Part shown: piece after piece, positions 24,324-33,328 of the stretch
How positions within the stretch are numbered: position 1 is the stretch's first letter
How the letters are laid out: every line of letters begins with the position of its first letter
Assembly (NCBI RefSeq): GCF_020551945.1
Contig: NZ_JAJBZH010000011.1
Span: 1-50,695 of the forward strand
DNA: 50,695 nt
From: Cellulosimicrobium marinum
GTDB taxonomy: Bacteria > Actinomycetota > Actinomycetes > Actinomycetales > Cellulomonadaceae
Reading direction: 5' to 3'
Translations under genes and position numbers: made by a program
Notes under the pieces: model-generated
What the model was told of the DNA's origin: nothing
Databases searched by the model: none
What the model saw: only the letters and a program-made list of their open reading frames with translations

Positions 24324-25259
24324 CTACACGATGCGGAATGGTCCCGCAAGCGACGCCTGAAGATCGCCGGGCTGAGGCTCCACCCGAGCTCCGGCATCGC
24401 GGAGTCGCGAGTACAGATCCTGGCGACGGTCCCATGAGCCATCGAGCGGCACCCAGTTGAAGCCGTCAATGTCCGAGACGGGACGCGTCCGTTCTGACTG
24501 CACGAAGATCGTTCGTCGCGGGTCGGTCGCAAACGCCATCCCGGCCTCGAGGATGACGTTCTGTCGCGCCTGACCCGTCGGTCGCTCCTCTGGCTCTCCC
24601 GGCGCGAGCCGCGGATCAAGCCGCGCCTGATCGTCGGGTGAGAAGATCACTATGACCGCCCCAGCGCCAGCCATCCCCGCCGCCACGATCTCGTAGGTGG
24701 TCGGCGACGGCTTTCCCGTTAGTGCGCGTGCCTCAGACCAAGGCATGGCGCGCAGCCCGATGAAGATGAGGAACTGCTCGAGGACCTCCACCGGGCGCAT
24801 GTCCCGGCCGTGAACGACGAACACCCGACTCGGATCGCGTTGTGGTGCCGCTGTGAACATGGGTGCCTCCTGAGCGAAGGGGGTGGGCCCGGTACCCGGG
24901 CGGGCGGGCAGAGGCAAGTGCGCTGCGGTAACGCCCGGCAACTTGAACCCGCCTTCGCCGAGCGTGACGCCGCGCGGGTCGAGCACTCGCGTCTTGAGGG
25001 TTGCGTACTTGTCGCCCTCGATGCGCCACTGCGCGGTGGGGCTGTCGACGTAGATGTAGTTGAGCAGTTCAAGAATCACCGGGTCCGGCTCAGGCTCATC
25101 GTCGAAGATGCGTCGTATGAGCTCAGCACCTCGCCCGACCCGAGTGCCATCGGTCGTGTACTCCAAGCCGAGCTCGAAGGTGTCCTGCTGCCCGTGGGTG
25201 AGGTCGGCGACCATGTCCGCCAGGAAGCGGCGGTCCGCCCGGCGGAACACAGATGACAT
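24324..25259 (-). CDS. CAP12/TIR-like nucleotide-binding protein (candidate defence effector)
   Basis: The protein has 311 aa. Residues 146-285 match the predicted nucleotide-binding TIR-like (CAP12) domain: RVFVVHGRD (145-153), a middle strand AVIVIFSPDD (201-210) and ARQNVILEAG (231-240) with the candidate catalytic Glu238. In Pycsar and CBASS-type defence, such domains degrade NAD+ when triggered. The N-terminal 110 residues are not a cyclase, STING or membrane domain I recognise and may be the sensor. It lies next to a type III-like methylase/nuclease pair on the same strand. ATG at 25259 is used; a GTG at 25316 is possible. Confidence 0.75.
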   Translation of the reverse strand: MSSVFRRADRRFLADMVADLTHGQQDTFELGLEYTTDGTRVGRGAELIRRIFDDEPEPDPVILELLNYIYVDSPTAQWRIEGDKYATLKTRVLDPRGVTLGEGGFKLPGVTAAHLPLPARPGTGPTPFAQEAPMFTAAPQRDPSRVFVVHGRDMRPVEVLEQFLIFIGLRAMPWSEARALTGKPSPTTYEIVAAGMAGAGAVIVIFSPDDQARLDPRLAPGEPEERPTGQARQNVILEAGMAFATDPRRTIFVQSERTRPVSDIDGFNWVPLDGSWDRRQDLYSRLRDAGARVEPQPGDLQASLAGPFRIV

Positions 25260-25362
25260 GTCGCAACGATAGGCGCGGCCGACGGTTTCGGAGGGACACC
25301 AACTCAGAACGGTCACCTTGTGCCTTCACCTGTCGAGCCGGCGTGAGCTCGAACCACTGGTC

Positions 25363-27507
25363 CTATCGCCGTGTGTTGATCTCGAAGTTGCGCAGGTAGT
25401 CCGCGTATAGCCGGGTTGTCTTCAGCGCGGGGTCGAGCTTGGCCACGATCTGCTGGTACTCCACGATCGAATCGGTCACGATGAACGCGTGGCGCAGGTC
25501 CTCGCGCTTCGCGGCCGCGGACACGAATGCTCCCCAGGCGGTCGTGTCGAACAGCACCCCGTACACCGCGTCGGCCGGCAAGGACCACCCGGTCTCTTCC
25601 ACGTGGTCGATGCGTGCCCCGCTGCAGCCGGCGCGCAGCCACAGCAGGGGAGCGATTGCGTCGAACCGTCGGCCGAGAGTGACGAGCCCTGGGTCTTCGT
25701 AGGTGAGGGTGAAGAACTCGGCGTTTTCCTGGAAGCCTTGGGAGATCGGGAACTCGTCGGTGAAGCCGTAGTTCCCAGCGATCGGCTCACCCGCGGGAGT
25801 CGCTCCGGTGATCGCGGCACGGATCCGTGGCTTGGTGACGAACTCGCAGATCCCGAGATCCTCCCAGGCTGTGTCTCCGGGGCGGTGTCCGTCCGCCCGA
25901 AGTGATGCGCGCTCGTCGGCGCTGACCTCGTTGTTCGTGACCATGACCGAGCGCCGTCGTCCGCCGTCTTGCTTGTTCAGCCGCATGACGGCGTGGGCGG
26001 TGGTGCCCGAGCCTGCGAAGAAGTCGAGCACGAGCGCGTCGGGCTTGTTGCCCACCGCGATGCGCAACGTGTCCTCGACTGCGTACAGCGACTTCGGGAA
26101 CTGGAAGCGACCGCGGCTCACGAGGAGCTGGTTGAGCAACTGGGCGCCACCAGCACCCCCAGCGGTGTGTCGACCGCGGCGCCAGACGGTCTTGGCGCGC
26201 TGGACGCGTTCGACCTCTGGGAACTCGACCTGAACCTCGCCGCGCTCTCCGTGACCGGTCACGACGAGTTCGCCAGACGCGATCCGTTCGATGGTTCCGC
26301 TGAGCAGATATCGCAGTGTCGGCTGTGCGGTGTGGGGCTTCGAGCTGATGTGCGCGTATCCCTTGGCGATCAGGTCGTTGAGCTTGCGACTGTCGACTCT
26401 CCAGATGCCCAGGCGCCCGTCGGACCGCACCGGCCACGCGACGGGGTGTCCGTCGATCGTCTCGGGGCGTGCGCTCTCGTCGCCGACGAGCGGGTCGCCG
26501 GCGCGGATCATGCGGGTGCGGTCGTCGTTGAGGAGCACGGGGTAGCAGAGGTTGGGCCGCTTGTCGCGGTACCAGGTTCCACCGCCACGAAGTAGCCATT
26601 CCCAGCGGACTCCGGAGGTTCCGATCTTGGCGCCGTCGGCCTCGAGTTCGCTGAGCAGGTCGTCGGGTGCATCGTGGGGAAGGGCGTCGCCGAGGAAGCA
26701 GAAGAAGACGTACTCCTCGACTCGGGACAGGTAGCCACGGGAGGTGCCGCTCGGGTTGATCACGACCGTGGCCATCTGGATGTGCGCCGCCGGGAACGTC
26801 TGCTCGAGCAGGAGGCCGAGGCGTAGGTACTCCTTCTCGTCGATGGTGACGATCAGGACTGAGTCGGCAGGGTTGAGCAGGCGCTTGGCGAGGAGCAGGC
26901 GGCGTTCGATGAAGCTGAGCCACTTGGAGTGGCGGTAGGGGTCGTTGTCGTCGACGTAGTCGTTGTTGTACTTCCAGTCGCGGGCGCCGGTGTTGTACGG
27001 GGGGTCGATGTAGATCGCGTCGACCTGGCCCTCGTAGGCGAACAGCAGGGCCTCGAGCGCGTGGTAGTTCTCGGCGTTGATGACGGTGTGGAAGGGCTTG
27101 CCGCCGTCGTCACCATCGGTCCCTCCGCCTCGAAGGACCCGGCCGGTGGGCTTCAGGCCGGGGTAGATGGGGTCGCCGAACTCGCGGGTCGCGACGAGCT
27201 GGGAGACGGGGACCTCGCGGGTTTGGCCGGCGCCGTCGCGCAGCACCGCGGTGGCAGGTCGCATCTCGATGACGGTCCAGATGCCGGTGTCGTCGAGATC
27301 GGTCGGGTCGTCGGACCCCTCGGTGATGACCTGGACCTTCTCACCCTGGCGGATGGTGAAACCGGGCAGGGTGACGGACTCGGGCAGGTGGCGGTCGAAG
27401 ACGAGGCCCAGGCGGCGGTTCTTGGTGACCTTGTCGATCTCGGCGTGCAGCGCGGCGCGCAGTGTGGGGTCCTTGACGGACTCGATGAGGTTGTCGAGGT
27501 GGGCCAT
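25363..27507 (-). CDS. mod: DNA methyltransferase (type III Mod-like, beta class)
   Basis: The 714-aa protein has motif IV DPPYNTG at 168-174 before motif I FFAGSGTTAHAVM, the order of beta-class N6-adenine or N4-cytosine methylases such as type III Mod. The region between (about 260-470) probably holds target recognition. ATG at 27507 starts two bases after the Res-like stop, so both are one operon. The N-terminal segment with FTIRQGEKVQVITEG resembles a small beta barrel and is unusual. The protein would mark self DNA so the partner spares it. The target sequence cannot be predicted. Confidence 0.85.
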   Translation of the reverse strand: MAHLDNLIESVKDPTLRAALHAEIDKVTKNRRLGLVFDRHLPESVTLPGFTIRQGEKVQVITEGSDDPTDLDDTGIWTVIEMRPATAVLRDGAGQTREVPVSQLVATREFGDPIYPGLKPTGRVLRGGGTDGDDGGKPFHTVINAENYHALEALLFAYEGQVDAIYIDPPYNTGARDWKYNNDYVDDNDPYRHSKWLSFIERRLLLAKRLLNPADSVLIVTIDEKEYLRLGLLLEQTFPAAHIQMATVVINPSGTSRGYLSRVEEYVFFCFLGDALPHDAPDDLLSELEADGAKIGTSGVRWEWLLRGGGTWYRDKRPNLCYPVLLNDDRTRMIRAGDPLVGDESARPETIDGHPVAWPVRSDGRLGIWRVDSRKLNDLIAKGYAHISSKPHTAQPTLRYLLSGTIERIASGELVVTGHGERGEVQVEFPEVERVQRAKTVWRRGRHTAGGAGGAQLLNQLLVSRGRFQFPKSLYAVEDTLRIAVGNKPDALVLDFFAGSGTTAHAVMRLNKQDGGRRRSVMVTNNEVSADERASLRADGHRPGDTAWEDLGICEFVTKPRIRAAITGATPAGEPIAGNYGFTDEFPISQGFQENAEFFTLTYEDPGLVTLGRRFDAIAPLLWLRAGCSGARIDHVEETGWSLPADAVYGVLFDTTAWGAFVSAAAKREDLRHAFIVTDSIVEYQQIVAKLDPALKTTRLYADYLRNFEINTRR

Positions 27508-27509
27508 GG

Positions 27510-30251
27510 TCAGTACCTCGTCCCGTGGGTGCGGAACAGGTCGCGTGAGTCGGTGCCGTCGAAGTCGGCGATCGCGGTGCGGATGGCGGGGTCCTTGTGG
27601 TTGAGCATGAGGTACGTGTCGTCGACGAGCGCGATCGACTGGATCCGGTGGTAGTCGGCGGAGTGCTTCGCGGCGTACTCGGTCAGGCCCTTGAGCTTGT
27701 CGACCGCGTCCGCGAGGTGGGTGCCGTGGGGGTCGATGAGGGATGCGCGCAGCTCGCCGGCGACCTGGTGGACGAAGACGAAGTCCACGGCCAGGCCGCG
27801 GATGCCCCCGCTGGTGACGTACGGGATCTGCAGGGAGTGCCGCCCGGTCGCCGGGTTGCGGTACCAGGCGAGCGCCCCGGCGTCGAGCTCGGCGCGCAGT
27901 ACGTGCTCTTCCCAGCCCTGGAGCTCGGCACGGAAGATCCCGTTGGCGTCGGACAGGATGTGCCGGTCCCACGCGCTACCGCTCGAGCTCTCCGTCTTGT
28001 TGCTCGGGAGCGTGATCGTCGTGGGCAGGGGACGGTCGGCTTCGCGCTTGATCCGGTCGAACCGCTCCTGCTCGGGAGCCGGCAGCCGGGTGATCGCGCC
28101 GCCGTGGTCCTTGAACCACTGCTCCACGAGCTGTGACGCCCGGTCCTTGAGCGCGCCGGGCAGCGTGTCGTCCGTGGTGAGGGCGATGGTCGTCAGCTGG
28201 GCCTCGCGGATCTGCTCGTCGCGCACCGCGAGACGCTTGATGTACGCGTTCGCCAGGCCCTGCGGGAGCACGGCCTCGGCGCGCTTGAGCAGGATCTGCA
28301 CCCCGCGGGTGTCGAGAACGAGGTCGGAGCTGGTGTCCGTACTGGCCGCGTCGGGGTCGGCGAACCCGACGGTCCGCTCGTACAGCCGGGTGATGCCGGC
28401 CCCCCGGACGAGGTCGTCGAGCTCGCCGGCGTCCTGGAGGACGGCACGGTGGGTGTCGATGACCGCGAGGAGCTCGTTCTTGGCCTTGAGAGGCGCCTTG
28501 GCGTCGATCGTCGTGCCGTCGTGCTCACCCGCGAGCAAGATCGCCATCTGGGTGAGCCGGTCGATGGGGGAACGCAGCGTACGTCGCGGGATGGTGTAGG
28601 ACGGCAGCGCTGCGATGACGTCGAAGACCGACGTCTCAGCGCCCGCGGTGAGCTCGTGCACGGGCGCATCCGCCGCGTCGAACAGCCCGCCAGACGCCTC
28701 GCCCTGGCCGACGGCGGTCGTCACCGCTTCGTCCACGCCGGGCACCGTTGCCGTGTCGTCCTGCCGGGTGCTCGCGGGCGGGGGCGCAGCCTCATCAGCG
28801 GTGACGAGCTCGAACCCGTCGTCGTCGGCGTCAGCCTGCGGCTCCGCGACGCTCGCCGGCACAGGGGCCGGCGCCGGGGCTGCGAAGGTCGGGTTCCGGG
28901 TGAGCTCGACGGCGTCCACGATCACGGTCGTTCCCGTGGCGAGGGTCTCGGCGTCACCGACCTGGAACCGCTCCGCGATCGCATCGACGGCCGCAGCGTC
29001 GAAGCTGGGAAGGATGCAGTGCACCGCGTTGAGGTCCTGGTCGGTGTCAATCCGGCGCGCGAGAGGGGTGCGGACCATGCGACCCATGACCTGGGTGATC
29101 AAGTCCAGGTCGCGCGCCACCCGGAACGAGAGCAGCACCTCCGCGCGCGGGCAGTCCCACCCGGTCGTGATCGCGGTCTTGCACAGCACAACCCGGACGT
29201 CCGTGCGGTCCTGGATGTCCTCCGGCGGACACCACGGGATCTGAAATGCACCCGCGTCGAGCGCGGCGTGATCCGCAAATGTGTGCACGACCGCACCCGC
29301 GTCGATCTCCGGCCACTCCTCGAGCACGGTGGCTATCACCGTGCCCAGCTCCTGCGCGGTCGGTCTGTCGGCGACCTGGATCACCAACGCCGGATGCACC
29401 GCCGGCTCACCGGTCGATGCGGTGTAGTCCACCCACTTCTGCTCGTAGGTACGCACCCGCTCCACAGCGAACCGCACGAGCGATGACTCTGCCGCGTCGA
29501 CCCCCTGGGTGTGCCCCAAGACGATCTGCTCTTTCAGCAGGCCCGACGCGCGAACGTCCTCGATCGCGACGGTGTGCTGCTTGGTCGTGCGCCCCGACTC
29601 AGCCATCGCGGCCAGGAACCGGCCGGGGGTCGCGGAGATACCCCACACGACCGGAGCCGCCGGCCGACCCGTCGTCCCGCCTCCGATGATCTGACTGACG
29701 ATCGTCTCGCGCGTCCTGCCGGCGACAGCGGTCGACGTCGTGCCGCGGTGAGCTTCGTCGATCACGACGACGAACCCGTGCGGGCGCTGCGCAACCGTGT
29801 TCGCGATCGTCTCCCATAGGGAGTACGTGCGGCCGTCGACGCCGGACTTGGACAGGTTCGCCGTCGCGGAGAGCTTCTGGATGTTCAGGAAGTAGACCCG
29901 CCCCGGTTCGAAGATCTCCTCGTCGAAGTCGTTCTCGATGATCGTCAGCCGGTTCAGCTGCAGGTCTGACGCCGAGTCCATCATCTTCTGCAGCGTCTGA
30001 CGGTTCAGCGAGGGGTCGTCCGTGACCCACAGAAACGTAGCTCCTTCAACGCCCGGCGTAGCCTCATCCCCGTCCAGAGACGCCTCAATCACACCCGTCG
30101 CGATCACTGTCTTCCCTGCACCCGTCGGCGCCGACAGCACTACCGCGGTGCGCTCGTCGGGGTCCTCGGCGTGGTCCCGGGCAGCCCGGATCAGGTGCTT
30201 GGAGAGCGCCGCGACGGCGGCCTCCTGGTAGTCAAACAGCTCGTACTTCAA
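27510..30251 (-). CDS. res: DEAD/DEAH helicase-nuclease (type III Res-like)
   Basis: The protein has 913 aa. Walker A APTGAGKT is at 41-48, DEAH box VVIDEAHRG is near 162-170, and GISATPG (motif III) and ITQVMGRMVRTP (motif VI) follow, together giving a superfamily 2 helicase as in type III restriction subunits. Residues 470-540 are a Pro/Ala/Asp linker. At the C-terminus LAVDFVFVHQ...SLIDPHGTHLAD sits where a PD-(D/E)xK nuclease is expected, but His replaces the usual Lys (DPH). This points to a variant active site. It is transcribed ahead of mod. It is probably an anti-phage or anti-plasmid restriction component. Confidence 0.8.
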   Translation of the reverse strand: MKYELFDYQEAAVAALSKHLIRAARDHAEDPDERTAVVLSAPTGAGKTVIATGVIEASLDGDEATPGVEGATFLWVTDDPSLNRQTLQKMMDSASDLQLNRLTIIENDFDEEIFEPGRVYFLNIQKLSATANLSKSGVDGRTYSLWETIANTVAQRPHGFVVVIDEAHRGTTSTAVAGRTRETIVSQIIGGGTTGRPAAPVVWGISATPGRFLAAMAESGRTTKQHTVAIEDVRASGLLKEQIVLGHTQGVDAAESSLVRFAVERVRTYEQKWVDYTASTGEPAVHPALVIQVADRPTAQELGTVIATVLEEWPEIDAGAVVHTFADHAALDAGAFQIPWCPPEDIQDRTDVRVVLCKTAITTGWDCPRAEVLLSFRVARDLDLITQVMGRMVRTPLARRIDTDQDLNAVHCILPSFDAAAVDAIAERFQVGDAETLATGTTVIVDAVELTRNPTFAAPAPAPVPASVAEPQADADDDGFELVTADEAAPPPASTRQDDTATVPGVDEAVTTAVGQGEASGGLFDAADAPVHELTAGAETSVFDVIAALPSYTIPRRTLRSPIDRLTQMAILLAGEHDGTTIDAKAPLKAKNELLAVIDTHRAVLQDAGELDDLVRGAGITRLYERTVGFADPDAASTDTSSDLVLDTRGVQILLKRAEAVLPQGLANAYIKRLAVRDEQIREAQLTTIALTTDDTLPGALKDRASQLVEQWFKDHGGAITRLPAPEQERFDRIKREADRPLPTTITLPSNKTESSSGSAWDRHILSDANGIFRAELQGWEEHVLRAELDAGALAWYRNPATGRHSLQIPYVTSGGIRGLAVDFVFVHQVAGELRASLIDPHGTHLADAVDKLKGLTEYAAKHSADYHRIQSIALVDDTYLMLNHKDPAIRTAIADFDGTDSRDLFRTHGTRY

Positions 30252-30519
30252 CGCACCTGCTCCTCATCGCCGGGCCTGCGAGCGAAGCCTATGCCCCCGG
30301 ATCGGGCCACCAGGCACGAGCGACGAGGGTCCATAGGGTGAAGGCGCAGATCGGTACGATTCGCCATCACGCTGGTTGATCGATCGTCGACGAGGTCTCC
30401 GCCGAGTCGCGTGGACCGCGTGCGGCATTCGCGAGCGGTCAGGTTCGCTCAGGCCCACCCCGCTGCCGAGCCTCAGTGGTTCAGAAAGCTCTGCGCCGGC
30501 GGGCGAGACTCTGCACCGC
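30252..30519. other. Region upstream of the res gene without a recognised gene
   Basis: This must contain the promoter of the defence operon on the minus strand. No convincing coding frame, RNA gene or repeat is visible to me. Confidence 0.4.
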
Positions 30520-30849
30520 TCAACGGGTGCGGTACGCCTCAAGCAACTTGGTCGGTATGCGGCCACGGTCGGAGACCTCGTGCCCGTTCCCCCGTGCCCA
30601 GGCGCGCACCGCGGCCTGGTGCTCGCCGCTCAAGCGTGTCGACGACGATTCGGTGCCGCGAGGTCCACGCCGCCCGATGCGATGCCCGGCGTCGATGTAG
30701 GGCGAGAGTGCGCGCATTAGCTCGTCGCGGTGGGCGTCGGTCAGGTCGATCTCGTATGTGGCGTCCTGCCACGCGAATCGGTAGGTCTTGGCGCCCTCGG
30801 TTCCGTCGAAGGTCGTCAGTCACGATCACATGCTTCTGCTGGGCAAGCG
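30520..30849 (-). pseudogene. Frameshifted lsr2-like gene
   Basis: The minus strand encodes a good Lsr2-family protein in two frames. The first part reads QQKHVIVTDD, then the frame shifts at about 30810-30812 into FDGTEGAKTYRFAWQDATYE, and later AVRAWARGNGHEVSDRGRIP, the Lsr2 DNA-binding motif (arginine in the RGR loop). One extra G on the plus strand explains the shift. The second frame has no ATG, GTG or TTG before residue MRAL (30717). Lsr2 binds AT-rich DNA and silences acquired genes. This copy is probably inactive, unless the extra base is a sequencing error. The exact start is unclear. Confidence 0.8.
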
Positions 30850-30944
30850 AACACGATGCCGGTCGTGTCTCGGGCGTCCTCGCCATGCGGTCCAAGGTGG
30901 GTGCGCCGGCGGGCTTACGCCGGGGTTCGACGGTGGCGGCCGCG

Positions 30945-31304
30945 TCAGGTGTCGTCGCTGGAATGACGTTCGCGCCGACGGTTCGCACGCATGTCGAGGA
31001 GCGCCCCCAACATCATGCCGACGAACAGTCCGAGCACCCACACCGGCACTCGCGGTGGACCGGGGACCAGGCGGTCGATGATGGCGCCGAACGCTGCGAG
31101 AGCGGCGGCCAAGGTGGCGGTTCGTGGCCCGACACCGTCCGGGCGGAAGATCAGCAGTCAGATGATCCAGCCGATCAGCATCCCCGGGAACCACAGCGAT
31201 GCGTCGTCAAGAAGTGACTCCCCGATGATCAGGCCGGCCAGACCCAGCACGAGGCCGAACCACAGGTACCTCGTCTCCCGGGTCGTGCGGTAGGCAAGTG
31301 CCAT
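30945..31304 (-). pseudogene. Membrane protein gene with an in-frame stop
   Basis: From ATG 31304 the frame encodes MALAYRTTRETRYLWFGLVL and two hydrophobic stretches up to TGA at 31158-31160. The same frame continues open to 30945 with another membrane helix (VPVWVLGLFVGMMLGALLDM) and a basic tail (RANRRRERHSSDD). The continuation has no good start codon of its own. I read this as one small membrane protein of about 119 residues broken by a nonsense change. A 48-aa product could still be made. The family is unknown. Confidence 0.55.
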
Positions 31305-31362
31305 CTGTCGATGGTGGCAGAGCCGCCACCGACACGCCCTCGTGCTGGGGGAGCGTCCGGCC

Positions 31363-31680
31363 TCAGGCTCCGGGCCGGGGCCGGCGCGGCAGTGTCCGGA
31401 ACACGTCGCGGGCGGGCAGCCAGACGTAGTTCTCGTGCGCGTCACCGGGAGCGTCGACGTCGACGAGCGCGACCATGACGTGTTCGGAGGTCCATCGAAC
31501 CGCGCGACCGGGCATGAACTCCTCGTGTGTGTCCCACAGCAGGTGCGCGATGACGGGCACAGAGCCCTGCGGCTTGATCGGCACGTGTTCAGGGCGTTCC
31601 GCGTTCAGCGGGGTGGTGACGGACCACCGGGAATCGGCGCCCGGTGGCCGCCAGACCGGCGGGTCGGACGACGTGCTCAC
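31363..31680 (-). CDS. Hypothetical protein, 105 aa
   Basis: It starts at GTG 31680 (STSSDPPVWRPPGADSRWSV) and contains a compact domain with EHVPIKPQGSVPVIAHLLWD and HVMVALVDVDAPGDAHENYV, ending in a basic Pro/Arg tail. It is soluble and has no cysteine. The start region is divergent from the ImuA-like remnant (31728), with only 47 bases between, which could hold promoters for both. I do not recognise the family. Confidence 0.55.
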   Translation of the reverse strand: MSTSSDPPVWRPPGADSRWSVTTPLNAERPEHVPIKPQGSVPVIAHLLWDTHEEFMPGRAVRWTSEHVMVALVDVDAPGDAHENYVWLPARDVFRTLPRRPRPGA

Positions 31681-31727
31681 CCGCTCATCGTAGAGCCCGG
31701 TTCGAACTGGTGTTCGATACTGAACGG

Positions 31728-32199
31728 GTGAGCACGACGATATCGGACCCACTGGACGTGGCTCGGCGCGCGCTGGTGGCCGCTCCTCGGCGCCCGCTGT
31801 GTCGTCGACGTCGACGACAGCCCGCGCCCGCTCGGGGCAATCCTCGACAACGGCCGCCTGCCCCGCGGCGCGGCCGCCGTCGTGCACGGGTCGACGTCGC
31901 TCCTACTGGCGCTGCTCGCGCAGTCGCAAGGATCCTCGGACTGGGTCGCGTTCGTCGGCGTGCGCGACGTCGGGATTCTCGCAGCCCATGACGCCGGCGT
32001 GGCGCTCGAGCGCGCCGCTCTGGCACCGAGCGTGCAGGCAAACCCTGCTAGAGCCGTCGCCGCATCGCTCGACGGCATGGCGCACGTGATCCGCGAACCC
32101 GCTGTCGCGTCGCCCGCGGGGATGCGGAGCCACGCCGTCCTTAATCTTAAGACGCCTAAATCGGGCGAAACTGACATAACAGCGGTTATCGGTTCATAA
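31728..32199 (+). pseudogene. Broken ImuA/RecA-like gene remnant
   Basis: GTG at 31728 opens a frame reading STTISDPLDVARRALVAAPR. Within about 80 bases the recognisable frame shifts by one, and then reads PLGAILDNGRLPRGAAAVVH GSTSLLLALLAQ (two adjoining segments) and VGILAAHDAGVALERAALAP. That pattern fits the actinobacterial RecA-like ImuA' proteins of translesion mutasomes. The C-terminal half of the family is missing, and the reading ends in unrelated AT-rich sequence. I call it a truncated, frameshifted remnant. Neither ImuB nor DnaE2 is in the window. Confidence 0.6.
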
Positions 32200-32201
32200 C
32201 T

Positions 32202-32359
32202 GGTGCGATTTGCATCAGATGCAAGAGCTCGCACCTGGATGCGATGACGGCGTCGCTGCAGGCCAGGCGGCTCGTCGGTCGCCCCAATGGGCCGTATCTC
32301 TACCCGAATCCCTGTCGCGGATCCGCTGGTCACGCAAGCTTCGTGCATCAGATGCACGA
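32202..32359. repeat. Palindrome module A (two sites 131 bp apart)
   Basis: TTGCATCAGATGCAA at 32210-32224 is framed by GGTGCGA and TCGCACC (32202-32208, 32229-32235). A second palindrome TCGTGCATC-A-GATGCACGA is at 32341-32359. The two ends are related in inverted orientation. The module is similar to module B (33045-33200) over its whole length and has the same spacing. No gene lies inside. Confidence 0.85.
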
Positions 32360-32405
32360 TTCCGCGGAAAGGCGACGGGCCGCCGGCGCGCGGAGCCGTG
32401 GGGTC

Positions 32406-32912
32406 TCAGGCGCCCGTTGCCGTCCTCTGATAAAGGCTCGAGGCGAGGAGGCGCGATCCGTCTGGAGCAGCAACGACCACGTCCCGCACGTGCACGAAGC
32501 CCTCGTGCTCGTAGAAGCTGCGCAGTCCGGGATTGTCGGCGGCGCAGTCCAGACGGACCAGCGGCCGGCCCCGTCTCACGGCCTGGTCTCGCGTCCACCG
32601 CAGCAGGCGGCGGCCCAGACCGGCGCCGCGCCGATGTTGAGCGACCGCAAGCCGGTGCACATACACCGCGGGCTCGTCGTCATCGCCCCATGTCTCGCGA
32701 TCGGATTCGCAGAGCGCGACCATCGCAGCAAGGTTCGAACCGTCGCGCACGACGTAGAGGCTGCCCCTGTCGACGTCGGCCCTGATCACTGCGTCGGGGA
32801 TGTCGTCCTGCCACTGATCGATCGACCGCGCATGCAGCCACTTCCGCGCGCCGTCGATCAGGCCCTGCGCGGCCACGATGTCGTCGGCGGTTCCCACCTC
32901 GACCTGCAGCAC
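32406..32912 (-). CDS. GNAT-family N-acetyltransferase
   Basis: The 168-aa protein would transfer an acetyl group from acetyl-CoA to an unknown amine. Motif A is VHRLAVAQHRRGAGLGRRLL, with the RRGAGLG acetyl-CoA loop, followed by RLDCAADNPGLRSFYEHEGF (motif B, N-x-x-L-R-x-F-Y-x-x-x-GF). GTG at 32912 is preferred because GAGGG lies five bases upstream; an earlier GTG at 32954 is also possible. The gene is alone between palindrome modules A and B, like cargo of a cassette. Related enzymes modify antibiotics, small metabolites or toxins, but nothing here tells which. Confidence 0.85.
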   Translation of the reverse strand: MLQVEVGTADDIVAAQGLIDGARKWLHARSIDQWQDDIPDAVIRADVDRGSLYVVRDGSNLAAMVALCESDRETWGDDDEPAVYVHRLAVAQHRRGAGLGRRLLRWTRDQAVRRGRPLVRLDCAADNPGLRSFYEHEGFVHVRDVVVAAPDGSRLLASSLYQRTATGA

Positions 32913-33001
32913 TTCATCCCTCACCGACTGGAGGCTAGCAACGCGACCGACCACCTAGCTCGAGCGGCAGCTCTAGTTCCGCAACTAGGTCGACGAGGGT
33001 G

Positions 33002-33200
33002 ACCAGCTCGCACCTCTCGAGCACGCACCCCTACCAGCTAACTAGTGCGAGTTGCGTCAGATGCAAGAACTCGCGCCAGCACGCATCGACAACGTCGCTG
33101 GAGGTCAGCGGCATAGTTCTTCTTGTGGACGCGTCGGCAACCGGTCGACTCGCGCAACCTCACCGCAGGTCACGCCGAGGTTCGTGCATCCGATGCACGA
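33002..33200. repeat. Palindrome module B (two sites 130 bp apart)
   Basis: TTGCGTCAGATGCAA is at 33052-33066 within GCGAGTT...AACTCGC, and TCGTGCATC-C-GATGCACGA is at 33182-33200. The about 65 bases before the first site (CTCGAGCACGCACC and following) recur before site C at 34080-34125. No gene is seen between 32913 and 33328 except this module. A short hairpin around CTTAAG (about 33248-33268) lies before the next gene. Confidence 0.85.
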
Positions 33201-33328
33201 TTCCTCCGCGTCCAGATCGGTGCGCACGGCACTAGCAACGCGCAGGGGGCGACTTAAGCCGCCCGCCCGTGATCGTGTCCTCCCGAGTCGCCGGAACAGC
33301 CGGAGCACCCAACGAAAGGACCACGACC

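Noticed and set aside
24324-30251. BREX or DISARM defence system
   Set aside because: No PglZ, BrxC, DrmA/B or PLD protein; only a Mod-like and a Res-like gene plus the TIR-like protein.
30890-30945. tRNA-like T-loop GGTTCGA with a nearby GC stem
   Set aside because: No matching acceptor stem or D-arm could be drawn.
30411-31217. Plus-strand frame across the lsr2 and membrane-gene remnants
   Set aside because: Low-complexity Arg-rich translation with no start signal; the minus strand carries recognisable proteins.
32200-32380. Short peptides starting inside the palindromes (MHQMQ, MRQMQ, MHLMQ on either strand)
   Set aside because: They arise from translating the palindrome itself and lack ribosome binding sites and conservation beyond the repeat.
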